From Symsagittifera roscoffensis (Eukaryota; Xenacoelomorpha; Acoela; Convolutidae), in NCBI RefSeq assembly GCF_963678635.1, contig NC_087071.1:24566013-24630012 (forward strand): a stretch of 64,000 nt of DNA, written 5' to 3'. The notes below the pieces were generated by a model that was given only the letters and a program-made list of their open reading frames with translations, was not told the DNA's origin and searched no databases. Position numbers and translations under genes: made by a program. Below are positions 17,081 to 29,405 of this stretch, in pieces. The stretch's first letter is position 1. Every line of letters starts with the position of its first letter.

Positions 17081-20000
17081 AGTTCTTGTCAGCATTTCTT
17101 GGTGGACACTGAGATGGAGAATGGGAGGCATAAGGTATTTAACTTTCAAATGTCAAAGTTAGATACCAAGATTATCAACCAGAAGCTTGAAGAAGTCTTC
17201 AACAAGCTAGATTCCGCTGCAAAAATCAATATTGCTCTTGGATTTGTTCTCCGTAATGTCGAAACGGGAGAATATCGGTATTATTATGCACACGAAAACA
17301 ATACTTTGTTCGAAAAATCGCATTTACTGTGTACGAAAGCGGATTTGATTACAATCCAGGGAAAATTTGAAAAGTTTGATATCGTGGAGCAATGCACCCA
17401 AGAACGTCAGAACACAAAGTGGAGGTTCAAGTTGATCACAAATGTTACTATTTTTGCTGCACTTCTGAAAAACATCCCAATGGGATGTCCAGACTCTGTG
17501 TTGCCTGAACCTTTACTACGACATACGCAAGTAAACTGTCTTTTATCGGACAAAGATAAACAACCATACAAAGATCATCTTTGTCTTTTCCGTGCGTTAA
17601 CAATGTATTTGCATGGTCATAGTAACCTCGATGCTCATACATCTCAGCTGTTTACAGAGTTTATATCAAAATCTGCTTACGATCCGAAGAATTTTCGTGG
17701 AGTGTCAATCGATGATTTACCTCTTGTAGAGGGAATAGTTGAACAAAACATATTCATTTACGATTTTGATATTCAAGAAGGAGAATATGTTGGAGAATTA
17801 GCCAGGCGAAGTATTGGAAAATTTGAAAAAACGGTGAAATTGCTAAGATTCAACAACCATATTATTCACACGAATGATATTGATTCCTTCTTCAAGTGTT
17901 TTCGATGTCCTAGCTGTGACTGTTTCTTCAACAGATCAAACAACTTCAACCGACATCTTCTAACTTGTAAAGATCGAGTGCGACATATTTATCCCAAAAA
18001 TGCGTACACACTACGGGAAACAATATTCGAGAAATTGGATGGCTTCAACATTCCCTACACTGAAGATCAGAAATTGTTTAGCAATGTTGCAGTTTTTGAT
18101 TTCGAATCGATTTGTGTTCCCACAGAAGAATTGAAAGCAACTGAAACAACTACTTGGATTGGAAAACATGTCCCTATTTCCGTATCAATATCTTCAAATC
18201 TGCAAGATGGTCCAATTTTCTCGTGTGAAAAAGATCCAGAGATTCTAATAATTGCTTTTGTTTCCAGCTTGGAACTTCTGGCTGAAAAAAGTAAACTACA
18301 AATGAGAACCAAGTTTCAAGAAATCGAAAACACTGTCAATGATCGAGTCAAAAAGATCTTTGATAAGCTTAATGCTAGAACTTTAACTAAAAGACTAGAA
18401 GTCTTCGATTATGAAGATGAATGTGTTGAGGATGGCGACGAAGATGACATGTCAACACAATTCTTGAGAATTCAAAAAAATCAGTTGATCGACTTGAAAC
18501 AGCATTTAGAGCGTTATGTTAATACCTTACCGGTGTTCGGTTTCAATAGCGGCAGATAAGATCTGAACCTTATCAAATCTTATTTGATTCCATACCTTAT
18601 ATGTGATAAAGAAATCGAACCAACAGTCATTAAAAAAGCAAATGACTTCATATCATTCAAATTTGGAGATGTTCAGTTTTTGGACATAATGAAATTTCTT
18701 GGAGGGGCAACAACATTGGATTCGTTTCTGAAAGCCTATAAAGCAAGTGAGACCAAAGGTATTTTCCCTTACGAATGGTTTGACAGTCCAGACAAGCTTG
18801 ACTGTACGGAGTTGCCTCCATATGAAACCTTTTTCAGCAAACTGAGAAACCACAACCCTCTCGAGAAAGATTTCAACGATTACCAAAAACTGGTTAATGG
18901 AGGACTTGATCAACAAAGTGCGCTGAAAAAGTTGCGTATTCAATCAATTCCACCAACAGGTTTTGAAAGTTACTCGTATTTGAAAAACATCTGGGAACAA
19001 CAAAGCATGATTACTTTCAAAGACTTCTTACGATGGTACAACAACAAAGATGTTGTTCCTACTCTCGAAGCTATGCAAAAAATGATAGAGTTTTACCATG
19101 ATAAGGGAATTGACATGCTGAAACTGGGATGCACGCTTCCAAATCTTGCAAATATCTGCATACACAAGTCGATAAATCACAAATTTTACCGTTCATTGAA
19201 GGAGATAAAGATTTATGTGAGAAAATTAGAGAAGACATGACTTGTGGCCCATCAATAGTTTTTACACGAAAAGCTGTTGTCGATCAATCTTATATTCGTA
19301 ACTCGTCAAATATTTGTAAGACAATTGTTGGAATTGACGCTAGCCAATTATATCCATTCTCAATGTGTCAAGAGATGCCAACCGGACTTTATACAAGATG
19401 GGAGTATGACTCTGAAACTGATCGTTTTAAAGCTAGAAATAACAGAACAAGAAATTTCGAGAACATGGTTATGTCCTTTTATCAAGAATTGAGACCAGAG
19501 TGTAAAATTCAGAGTTTTTACACAGCCGGAAAGCAGAAAAAAATTGACTGTTTTCATGTTGATGGTTACTGTGATCACTGTAAAACAGTATTTGAAGCTA
19601 TGGGTTGCTACTATCATTTCTGCTTATGTCAAGAAACCCGTCCATCGTTGTCAGAACAAGATATTGAAAGGGGAAATAAGAAACGAGAAATGGATGAGTT
19701 GAGACGAGAGTACATAAAAGAAAGAGGTTACAAAATTCAGGAAATGTGGGAGTGTGAGTGGTGGAAGCATTTCAAAACAGATTCGTCAATCAAGAATCAT
19801 GTCAAGACAAATTTTCCTTACAAAAGACCTCTGTCTACTGATTCTTAACTTGAAAAAATAAAGAACAGATCTCTTTTTGGTTATGTGCAATGCGATTTAA
19901 TAGTTCCTGACGAGTTGAAGCCTACATTTTCAAACTTTCCTCCAATATTCAAAAACATTGACATCTCCCGAAACGATATTGGAGAATACATGAAAAACTA

Positions 20001-21063
20001 TGCCGAAGAAAACGATTTGCTGAAAAACCCACAACGAATGTTGATTTCCAGTTTTAAATTAGAAAATGGTACAATCATCACACCTCTTCTTAACTTCTAT
20101 CTAAGTCTTGCACTTCAATGTACAAAAATTTATCGATTTGTTGAGTACACACCTAGGAAATGTTTCAACAAATTTGTTCAATCTGTTGTTGATACTCGAC
20201 GAGAAGGAGACGAGAATCCACATTCTGGAGTTGTTGCTGAGACGAGGAAGCTTCTCGGTAACAGTTCGTACGGTTATCAAATTATGGACAGATCCAGACA
20301 CACGATAACCAAATATCTCGGCGATGAGAAGACACACAAAGCGATAAATGAGAAGTTTTTCAAGCGATTGAATATTGTGAAAAAGGACTTATATGAAGTA
20401 GAACTTTTGAAGTCAACAATTGAACATAGAGAACCAATTATTGTAGGTTTTTTCATTCTTCAATACGCCAAACTTAGAATGTTGGAGTTATACTACAACT
20501 TCTTCCACAAGTATTGCACTGAGAATAAATTCGAGGAGTTGGAGATGGATACGGACTCTTTGAATCTAGCATTAGCAGAAGATAACCTGGACGATTGTAT
20601 ATTACCAGAGAAGAAAGCTCAGTGGACACTTATTCGTCGAAATGATTGTAGAGATGACTTTATAGCTGATGCAGATAAGAATTTTTTTCCACGTACATGC
20701 TGCGCTGTTCACAAAAAGCATGACAAACGAGAACCTGAATTATTCAAAGAAGAATTTCGCTGTACTGAAATGTTGTGCCTGTGCAGCAAGACGTATTGCT
20801 GCTATGATAGTAAGAGCGACAAATTCAAATTTAGCAGCAAAGGGCTCAACAAAAGAACGCTGGAAAACACTGGGGATGGACCAATGTCTAAATACAGACG
20901 AGTTCTTGACGAAGCTGTAAATTTGAAGTCGACCAATCGCGGATTCAAAACATCCAGCCATTTAGTTGGAACATATGAACAAACTAAAAAAGGACTCAGT
21001 TACATTTACCCGAACAGGGAGGTACTTAATGATGGAATGTATACTAAACCCTTGAATTTGTAA
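17075..21063 (+). pseudogene. Protein-primed DNA polymerase B (Polinton type), main part
   Basis: Continuation of the gene begun at 12456; together about 1450 codons. Order: N-terminal domain; an OTU-like cysteine protease segment with D-H-L-C-L-F-R-A-L near 17574 and F-N-N-H near 17850; a C2H2-like finger (F-R-C-P-S-C-D-C); the 3'-5' exonuclease with F-D-F-E-S at 18095 and F-N-S-G-R at 18555; Y-H-D-K-G-I-D near 19100; then polymerase motifs D-A-S-Q-L-Y-P (19336), N-S-S-Y-G (20260) and D-T-D-S (20548). Lesions: TAA at 18557-18559 inside the second exonuclease motif, a single-base shift near 19190, and TAA at 19846-19848. The catalytic polymerase residues are all present. The family replicates linear virus-like DNA from a protein primer. 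With the 4.25-kb insertion the gene cannot work. Confidence 0.85.
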
Positions 21064-21318
21064 GTTTATTCTATAAACTGTAGTAAAATTTCATACCATA
21101 CAATGATTTATATGTTATTCAACTTTTCAACTGTAATATAACAATTTACAGTAATTTAATTTTTTTTTCTGAAAAACTTTATTTCTTCTTTGAAGCTTCA
21201 GTTAGGTTTCAGCAGAGTTTCAGACACTTTCAATTTAAATTCTAATGGTTTAAAACAAAACAAAAATCATATCTTAATACAATGAAAAAATCTAAAACCT
21301 ATCGCATTGGTGTAGAGA
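21064..21318. other. 3' flank of the polymerase gene, no gene seen
   Basis: About 255 bp of AT-rich DNA between the polymerase stop and the right inverted repeat. No exact AATAAA and no open frame were noticed. Confidence 0.5.
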
Positions 21319-21547
21319 ATCTTAGAAAATGGTAAGATCGGGCGCCAAAAATTTTTCTGAAACTTTCCATCTGAAACCTACCATCTTAATACATGGGAAA
21401 CCTATTCCCTGCCTTAATACATTGGAAAACTATTCCCTATCTTAATACATAGCCTGCGGACCGGATACTCTAGAGCCTATGTTAATACATGGTGGTCCGC
21501 AGGCACCCCCCCCCCCCCCCCCCACTCTTGCTCACTCATATACTACT
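21319..21547. repeat. Right terminal inverted repeat
   Basis: Reverse complement of 3059-3295, with the same order of parts: GGCGCC-containing inner edge, ATGTATTAA-type repeats in reverse, hairpin arms at 21453-21462 and 21494-21503, an 18-base C tract at 21506-21523, and the tip ending CTCATATACTACT. Confidence 0.85.
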
Positions 21548-21553
21548 GGAACA
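21548..21553. repeat. Right target-site duplication of the giant transposon
   Basis: GGAACA, one mismatch from GGAATA at 3053-3058. The following bases (GGTTGCTGAAAAATATCAAC) continue the satellite monomer that broke off at the left junction. Confidence 0.65.
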
Positions 21554-24059
21554 GGTTGCTGAAAAATATCAACAGTTTTTAATTACCGATTGGGTCTATG
21601 AAAAAAATGGAACTGTTCAAAGTTTCAAAGCTCGGTTAGCTTGCGTGAAAAAAATCAATCTTTTCGAGAACGGATTCGTTCTCTGAAATTACATGAAAGA
21701 GTTCAAACTTTCAAAGCTCGAATAGACTGCGTAAAATTCATTCTTGTTCTCAACCCGTTCCGCGTATCAGATAACTTCAGTTCTTTCACTTCAAATATTG
21801 TTTTTCGCTAAAACAAACTTCAACCCTTTCACGAGCTGATTCATTCTATGAATTAACTTGAAATAATTCAATGTTTCTAAGCTCATATAGCTTGCTCGAA
21901 AATTTCAATTTTTGCGAACCCATTCCGCGCACGAGATAACTTGAATTATTTCAGATTTAAAACTTCATTAGCTTGCTTGAAAAATCTTGAAAATTTCGCA
22001 ATCCGTTGCGTATATGAAATTACATGATATACTTCAAAGTTCCATAGCTCAAAAAGCATGCTTGAAAATCTCAAACATTCGCGAGCCGATTCCTTTTATG
22101 AAATAACTTCAAATAATTCAAAACTTTCAAGCTCCAATAACTGGCTTAAAATTTCAACATTTTTGCTAGCCGATTGAAGAAATTCGAAGTAACGTAGCTC
22201 AAATTGATTGCCTACAAACCTAAACCTTTTCAAAAACCGATTTCGGTGATGAAGGTACTTGATTTCAACCAAAGTTTCAAAGCTCGACTAGCTTGCTTAA
22301 AAAACGCAGTCTCTTTTGCCAACCGAGTTCGTCTACGAGATATTTTGAAAAAATTCAAAGTTTCTAAGCTCAAACAGCGTGCTTTAAAAAGTCAACTTTT
22401 TGCGAACGGATTCCGTCTACGAAATAAGTTGAAACCATTCATTGTTTAACAGCTTGGAGAGCCATCTTTAAAAAATCAACCTTTTTGCGAACCGATTCTG
22501 TCATTAAGATAACTTGAAGTAGTTCACTGTTTCAAAGCTCAAACAGTGTAAATTTTCATTTTCTTTGCAAACCGATTCCGTCTCTGATTTGACTTGAAGA
22601 AATTGATTTTTTAAAACGCGGACAGCCATCTTTACAAACTCAACCGTTTCGCGAACCGATTCCGTCAATAAAGAAACTTGAAAAGTTTCATCAAATTAAC
22701 GTAGCTTGAAAAGATTGCCTAAAAATCTCTACCTTTCCGCCATCGATTCCGTCTATGAAGATTCTTGAAACAAAGTTTCAAAGCTCGAATAGCTTGCTCA
22801 AGAATTTCAATCTTTTCGCAAACCCACTCCGTGTATATGTTAATGAGATAACCTTAACTATTTCAGATTCAAAGCTTGATTACCTTGCATTAAAACATTT
22901 AACATTTTGCCAATAACCAATTCCGTCTACAAAATATCTTCAGAGTTTCAAAGCTCAAATGGCGTGCTAAAAAATTCAACCTTTTCGCGAAACGATTCAG
23001 TCCATGAAACAAACTAAAATGATTCAAAACATCAATGATCGAATAACTTGTTTAAAAAATTCATTCTTTTCGCGAACCCATTCCGTGTATAAGTGTATGA
23101 GATAATCTGAACTATTTCAGATTCAAAGCTTGGTTAGCCTGCATAAAAAAATTTTGCTATCTGATTCTATCTTTGAAATAACCTGAATTATTTCAAAATT
23201 TCAAAGCTCAAATAGCCATCTTTAAAAATTCAAACTTTTTTGGTAACCGATTCCGTTAATGAGATAACTTGAAAAAATTCATTATTTCAAAGCTCGAATA
23301 GATTGCTTAAAAATCTCAAATTTTTTGCGAATCGATGCCGTCTATGAAATAACTTGAAGTAATTGAATTTTTAATACTCGGATAGCCATCTTCAAAAGCT
23401 CAACCAATTTGCGAACAGATTCCATCAATGAGATAACTAGAAAAATTTCATCAAAGTAACATAGCTCGAATAGATTGCTTTGAAAACTCAGCTTTTGCAT
23501 ACCGATTTTTTCAATGAAGATACTTGAAAAAATTCAAACTTCCAAGCTCGAATAATTTGCATAAAAACTTTTAACTTTTACCTATCCCATTCCGCGTATG
23601 AGTTAACTTGAACTATTTCGGATTCAAAGCTTGATTAGCTTGCTTAAAAAATCAACTTTTTCGCGTACCGATTCCGTGTATGAAATTACAAAAAAATAGT
23701 TCAAATTTTCAAAAATCAAATAGCTTGCTTAAAAACTTCATTTTTTTCGCGAACCCATTCCGCGCATGAAATAGCTTGAACTATTTCAGATTTAAAGCTT
23801 GATTAGCATGCTTAAAAAAATTTTGCAATCCGTTCCGTTTTTTGAAATTACACGATACACTTCAAAGTTTCATAGCTCAAAAAGCATGCTTAAAAATCTC
23901 AAAATTTTTGCTAACCGATTCCGTCTTTGAGGTAGGTTGAAGTACTTCACTGTTCCAAAGCTCAAACAGCCTGCTTAAACAATTCAACTTCTTTGCGAAC
24001 CGATTCCGTCTATGAATTAATTTGATGAAAATGAATTTTAAAAACTCGGACAGTAATTT

Positions 24060-25260
24060 TTTTAAATTCAACAAATTTGCGAACCAATTCCGTCAATGAG
24101 ATAACTTAGAAAACTTCAAAAATTCATTACTCGAATTTTCTGCCTTGAAATTTCAGCATTTTCGCAAACCGATTTCATCGGTGAAGATATTTAAAAAAAC
24201 TAAAAGCTTGTCTAATAATTTCAAAGTTTTGCTAACCGTTTTCGCCTGTAAGATAATTTGAAGTAATTCACTGTTTCAAAGCTCAATCAGTGTGCTTAAA
24301 CAATTCAACTTCTTTGCGATCCGATTCCGTCTATAAAATAACTTGAAGTAATGAATTTTCAATACTCGGACAGTCTTTTTTTAAATTCAACAAATTTGCG
24401 AACCAATTTCGTCAATGAGATAACTTGGAAAACTTCAAAAATTCATAACTCGATTTTTCTGCCTTGAAGTTTCAACATTTTCGCAAACCGATTTCATCGG
24501 TGAAGATATTTGAAAAAACTAAAAGCTTGTCTAATATTTTCAAATTTTTTGCTAACCGATTCCGTCTTTGAGGTAGATTGAAGTACTTCACTGTTCCAAA
24601 GCTCAAACAGCCTGCTTAAACAATTCAACTTCTTTGCGAACCGATTCCGTCTATGAATTAATTTGATGAAAATGAATTTTAAAAACTCGGACAGTCATCT
24701 TTTTAAATTTAACAAATTTGCTAACCAATTCCGTTAATGAGATAACTTGGAAAACTTCAAAAATTCATAACTCGAAGTTTCTGCCTAGAAGTTTCAGCAT
24801 TTTCGCAAACCGATTTCACCGGTGAAGATATTTGAAAAAACTAAAAGCTTGTCTACTAATTTCAAAGTTTTGCTAACCGTTTTCGCCTGTAAGATAATTT
24901 GAAGTAATTCACTGTTCCAAAGCTCAATCAGTGTGCTTAAACAATTCAACTTCTTTGCGATCCGATTCCGTCTATAAAATAACTTGAAGTAATGAATTTT
25001 CAATACTCGGACAGCCATCTTTAAAAACTCAACCATTTTGCGAACAGATTCCGTCAATGAGATAACTAGAAAAGTTTCATCAAAGTAACGTAACTCGAAT
25101 AGATTGCTTAAGAATTTCAACCTTTTCGCGAATTGATTCGGTCTATGGAGTAACTTGAAAAACTTCAAAAATTCATAAATCGAATAGTCTGCCTAGAAGT
25201 TTCAGCATTTTCGCAAACCGATTTCATCGGTGAAGATATTTGAAAAAATTAAAAGCTTGT
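24060..25260. repeat. Higher-order repeat of about 320 bp
   Basis: The landmark CATCGGTGAAGATATT recurs at 24176, 24495, 24817 (one base changed) and 25225, i.e. at intervals of 319, 322 and 408 bp. Long stretches between are nearly identical. This equals about four monomers per unit, with one longer unit. Confidence 0.75.
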
Positions 25261-26639
25261 CTATTAATTTCAAAATTTTGCAAACCGATTCGTCAATAAA
25301 ATAAATTGAAACGTTTCATCAAAATAATGTAGCTCGAATAGATTGCTTAAAAATTTCATCCTTTAAGCAAACCAATTCCGTCCAAGAAACAACTTGAAAA
25401 ATTGCGAAGTTTCATAGCTTGAATAGTTTGCTCAAAAGTTTCATTCTTTTCGCGAACACATTCCGCGTATGAGATTACTAGAATTATTTGAGATTCAAAG
25501 CTTGATTATCTTGCTCCAAAAAACTTGAAAATTTTTCAATCCGATCCGTTTATGAAATTGTATGATTTACTTTAAAACTTCTTAGCTCAAAAAGCTTGCT
25601 CGAAAATCTAAACCTTTCGCAAACCAATTCCTTTTTATAAAAAAACTTGAAATATTTCTTAAGTTCAAAGCTCCAATAGATTGCTCAAAACACTCAGTTT
25701 TTTTGCTAACCGACTCAGTCTACGAAATAACTTGAAATAATTCAAAGTTTCTAAGCTCGAACATCGGCTTAAAAAATTCATCATTTTCGCAAACCAATAC
25801 CGTCTATAAAATAACATGAAAATTGCGAAGTTTCAAAGCTCAAATAGCTTGCTTAAAAATTTCTTTCTTTTCGCGAACCCATTCCGCGTAAGAGATAACT
25901 TGAACTATTGCAAATTCGAAGCTTGCTTAGCTTGCTTAAAAAACTTCAACATTTTCTCGAACCGATTCTTTTTTTGAAATAACTTGATATTTTTCAAAAT
26001 TTCACAGCTCCAAATGATTGCATAAGAATTGAACTTTTTGCTAACCAATTCAGTCTATGGGATAACTTGTTCCAAAGTAATTCTATGTTTCAAAGCTCAA
26101 ACAGCACTCTGAAAAAAAATCAAATTATTGCGCACCGATTCAATCCATGAATTTTTTTGAAACATTTCAAAGTTTTGAAGCCCGAAAAGCATCTTAAAAA
26201 ATTCAACCTTTTTGCTAACCAATTCGGTCTACGAGATAAATTGAAAACTTGCTTAAAAACTTTATTTTTTTCACGAACCCACTCCGCGAATGAGATAACT
26301 TGAAATTTTCAGATTCAAAGCTTGATTAGCTTGCTTAAGAAATCATCCTTTGCGCGAACCGATTCCGTCAATAAAACTAATTAAAATAATTCGAATTTTC
26401 AAAGCCCGAATAGATTGCTTAAAAAAATCAAAGTTCTGCGAACCGATTCCGTCTATGAATTAACTTGAAAAATTTCAAATTTCGTGGCTCGAATAGCGTA
26501 CTTAAAAACCGCAGCTTTTTCGCAAATCAATTTTGTCTGTCAAACTATTTCAGATTCACTTGAACTATTTCAGATTGAAAGCTTGATTAGCTTGCTTAAG
26601 AAATGAACCTTTTTGTGAACCAATTCCTCCAATGAAATT

Positions 26640-28810
26640 ACTTCATTTTTTCGGGAATCCATTCCGCGTCTGACATAACTTGAACTATTCAAGATTCAAA
26701 CCTTGATTAGTTTGCTTAAAAAAGCTTGAAAATTTTCGAAATCCGCTTTGTATATGCTATTAAATGATATATTTCAAAGTTTCATAGCTCGAAAAGCATG
26801 CTTAAAAATCTCAACCCTTTCAGGAGCTCACTCGTTTTATGAAATAACTAGAAATATTTCTAAGTTTCAAAGCTCCATTAGTTTGCTTGAAACTTTTTTT
26901 TTGCTAAGCAATTCAGTCTTTGAGGTAAATTTTTGTGAACCAATTTCGTCAATGAGATAACTTGAAACATTCCAAAGTAATGTAGCTCAAATAGATTGCT
27001 TAAAAAACTCAACCTTTCTGCAAACCGATTACGAAGATACTTGAGTTAAATCAAAGTTTCAAACTTCGAATAGCTTGTTTAAAACATTCAACGTGTTTTG
27101 TTAACCGATTCCGTCAATGAGAAAACTGAAACAATTCAAAGTTTCAAAGCTCAAACAGCCGGCGTGAAAAATTCACATTTTTCGCAAACCGATTTCGTCG
27201 ATGAAGATACTTGAAATAATTCAAATTTTCGAAGCTCGAATAGCTTGCTTAAAAACTTCATTCTTTTTGCGAACCCACTCCGCGTATGAGATAACCTGAA
27301 CTAATTCTTTCAGATTGAAAGCTTGATTAGCTTGCTTAAGAAATCAATTTTTTCGCGAACCGATTCCTGCTATGAAATCATTTTAATAAATTCTAACTTT
27401 CGAATCTCGAATAACTTGCCTCAAAACTTTATTTTTTTTTCGCAAATTCATTCCGAGTATTAGAAAAAAGGAACTATTTCAGATTGAAAACTCGATAGTT
27501 TGCTTAGAAAATCAACCTTTTTGCGAACCAATTAATTCTATAAAACTACTTTAAAAAATTAAAACTTTCAAAGCACGAATAGCTTGCTGAAAAACTTTAT
27601 TCTTTTGGCGAACGAACCCACTCTGCGTATGAGATAACTTGAACTATTTCAGATTCAAAACTTGATTAGCTTGCGTTAAAAAAAATTAAATTTTTGCAAT
27701 AACTTCCGTTTTTGAAATTACACAATATACTTCAAAGTTTCATAGCTTGAAGAGCATGCTTGAAAAAGTCAACCATTTCGCGGAGCGATTCCTTTTATGA
27801 AAATACTCCACGAATGAGTTAAGTTGAACTATTTCAAATTCAAAGCTTCATTATCTTGCTTAAGAAATCATCCTTTGCGCGAACCGATTCAATCTATGAA
27901 ACTACTTAAGATAATTCGAATTTTCGACGCCCGAATAGATTGCTTAAAAAAATCAAATTTCTGCGAAACGATTCCGTCTATGAATTAACTTTAAAAAATT
28001 CAAACTTTCAAAGCACGAAAAACTTGCTGAAAAACTTTATTCTTTTGGCGAACGAACCCACTCCGCGTATGAGATAACTTGAACTATTTCAGATTCAAAG
28101 CTTGATTAGCTTGCGTTAAAAAAACTAAAATTTTGCAATAACTTCCGTTTATGAAATTTCACAATATACTTCAAATTTTCATAGCTTGAAGATCATGCTT
28201 GAAAAAGTCAACCATTTTGCGGAGCGATTCCTTTTATGAAAATACTCCACGAATGAGATAAGTTGAACTATTTCAGATTCAAAGCTTCATTATCTTGCTT
28301 AAGAAATCATCCTTTGCGCGAACCGATTCAATCTATGAAACTACTTAAGATAATTCGAATTTTCGACGCCCGAATAGATTGCTTTAAAAAAATCAAAATT
28401 CTGCGAAACGATTCCGTCTATGAATTAACTTGAAAAATTTCAAAGTTTCGTAGCTCGAATAGCGTAACCTTTTTGTGAACCAATTCCTCCAAGGAAATTA
28501 CTTCCTTTTTTCGGGAATCCATTCCGCGTATGACATAATTGATTTATTCAAGATTCAAACCTTGATTAGTTTGCTTAAAAAAGCTTGAAAATTTTCGAAA
28601 TCCGCTTTGTATATGAAATTAAATGATATATTTCAAAGTTTCATAGCTCGAAAAATCTCAACCTTTTCAGGAGCTCACTCCTTTTATGAAATAACTAGAA
28701 ATATTTCTAAGTTTCAAAGCTCCAATAGTTTGCTTGAAATTTTTTTTTTGCTAATCAATTCAGTCTTTGAGGTAAATTTTTGTGAACCGATTCTGTCAAT
28801 GAGATAAATT
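26640..28810. repeat. Duplicated satellite block, offset about 1.86 kb
   Basis: The stretch around 26640-26960 (GGGAATCCATTCCGCG, then a long AT-rich run) recurs at about 28500-28810 with few changes. The intervening 27500-28440 also contains two close copies of a segment starting TTTGGCGAACGAACCCACTC (about 27603 and 28045). This is evidence of local amplification by unequal exchange. Confidence 0.65.
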
Positions 28811-29405
28811 GAAATATTTCAAAGTTTCGTAGCTAAACGATTGCTCAAAATTCTCAGTTTTTTCGCAAATCGATTTATCTACGAACATACTTGAAAAAAT
28901 TCAAACTTTCAATGCTCGAATAGCTTGCTTAAAAACATCATATTTTTTTCGGGAACCCAATCCGCGTATGAGATTCCTTGTATGAACTTGAGCTAATTCT
29001 GATTCAAATTTTGATTAGCTTCTTCAAAAAATTCAACCCTCTCCCAAACCGATTCCTTCTATGAAATAATTTGAAATAATTCAAAATTTCAAACCTCAAA
29101 GAACTTGTTTAAAAAATTCAATTTTTTTGCTGTTGCGTTTCGTCTATTAGATAACTTGAAGTTTCAAAGCTCGATTAGCTTGCTCAAAATTTTGTTTTTT
29201 TTTGCGAATCCATTCTATGTATGAGATAGCATGAACTATTTCAGATTCAAAGCTTGATTAGCTTGCCTAAAAGCAAAAGTTTTTGCTAACCGATTCCTTC
29301 AAGGAAATAAATTGAATTATTTCAAAGTTTCAAAGCTCGAACAGCTTGCTTAATATTTTCAACCTTTTTGCTAACCGATTTTGTCTATGAGATCATTTGA
29401 AACTA

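Larger units (their letters stand above)
3059..21547 (+). mobile_element. Polinton/Maverick-like giant DNA transposon, decayed
   Basis: An 18,489-bp unit bounded by inverted repeats of about 230 bp that begin AGTAGTATATGAGTG and end with the reverse complement, flanked by a 6-bp near-duplication. It carries a protein-primed family B DNA polymerase gene at the right (plus strand), five small minus-strand genes and one small plus-strand gene. About 4.25 kb of it is a later insertion (12821-17074), so the original element was about 14.2 kb. That is near the lower end of the Polinton size range. No retroviral-type integrase, adenovirus-type protease, FtsK-like ATPase or jelly-roll capsid gene could be seen. 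Either it is an internally deleted derivative mobilised in trans, or it is a distinct polymerase-bearing class. Almost every gene has nonsense or frameshift lesions. Confidence 0.85.
21554..29405. repeat. Degenerate ~84-bp satellite, plus orientation
   Basis: Same two-flavour monomer as 1-3058. Spacing of the CCGTCTATGAG landmark between neighbouring copies is mostly 82-85 bp. No gene or unrelated insertion was seen. Short open frames scattered through it are chance products of the repeat. It contains local higher-order repeats, listed separately. Confidence 0.9.

Noticed and set aside
12456-21063. Stop-codon reassignment as explanation for in-frame TAA codons
   Set aside because: Frameshifts occur as well, the nested retrotransposon carries TGA stops, and normal TAA/TGA ends are used. 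Decay is simpler.
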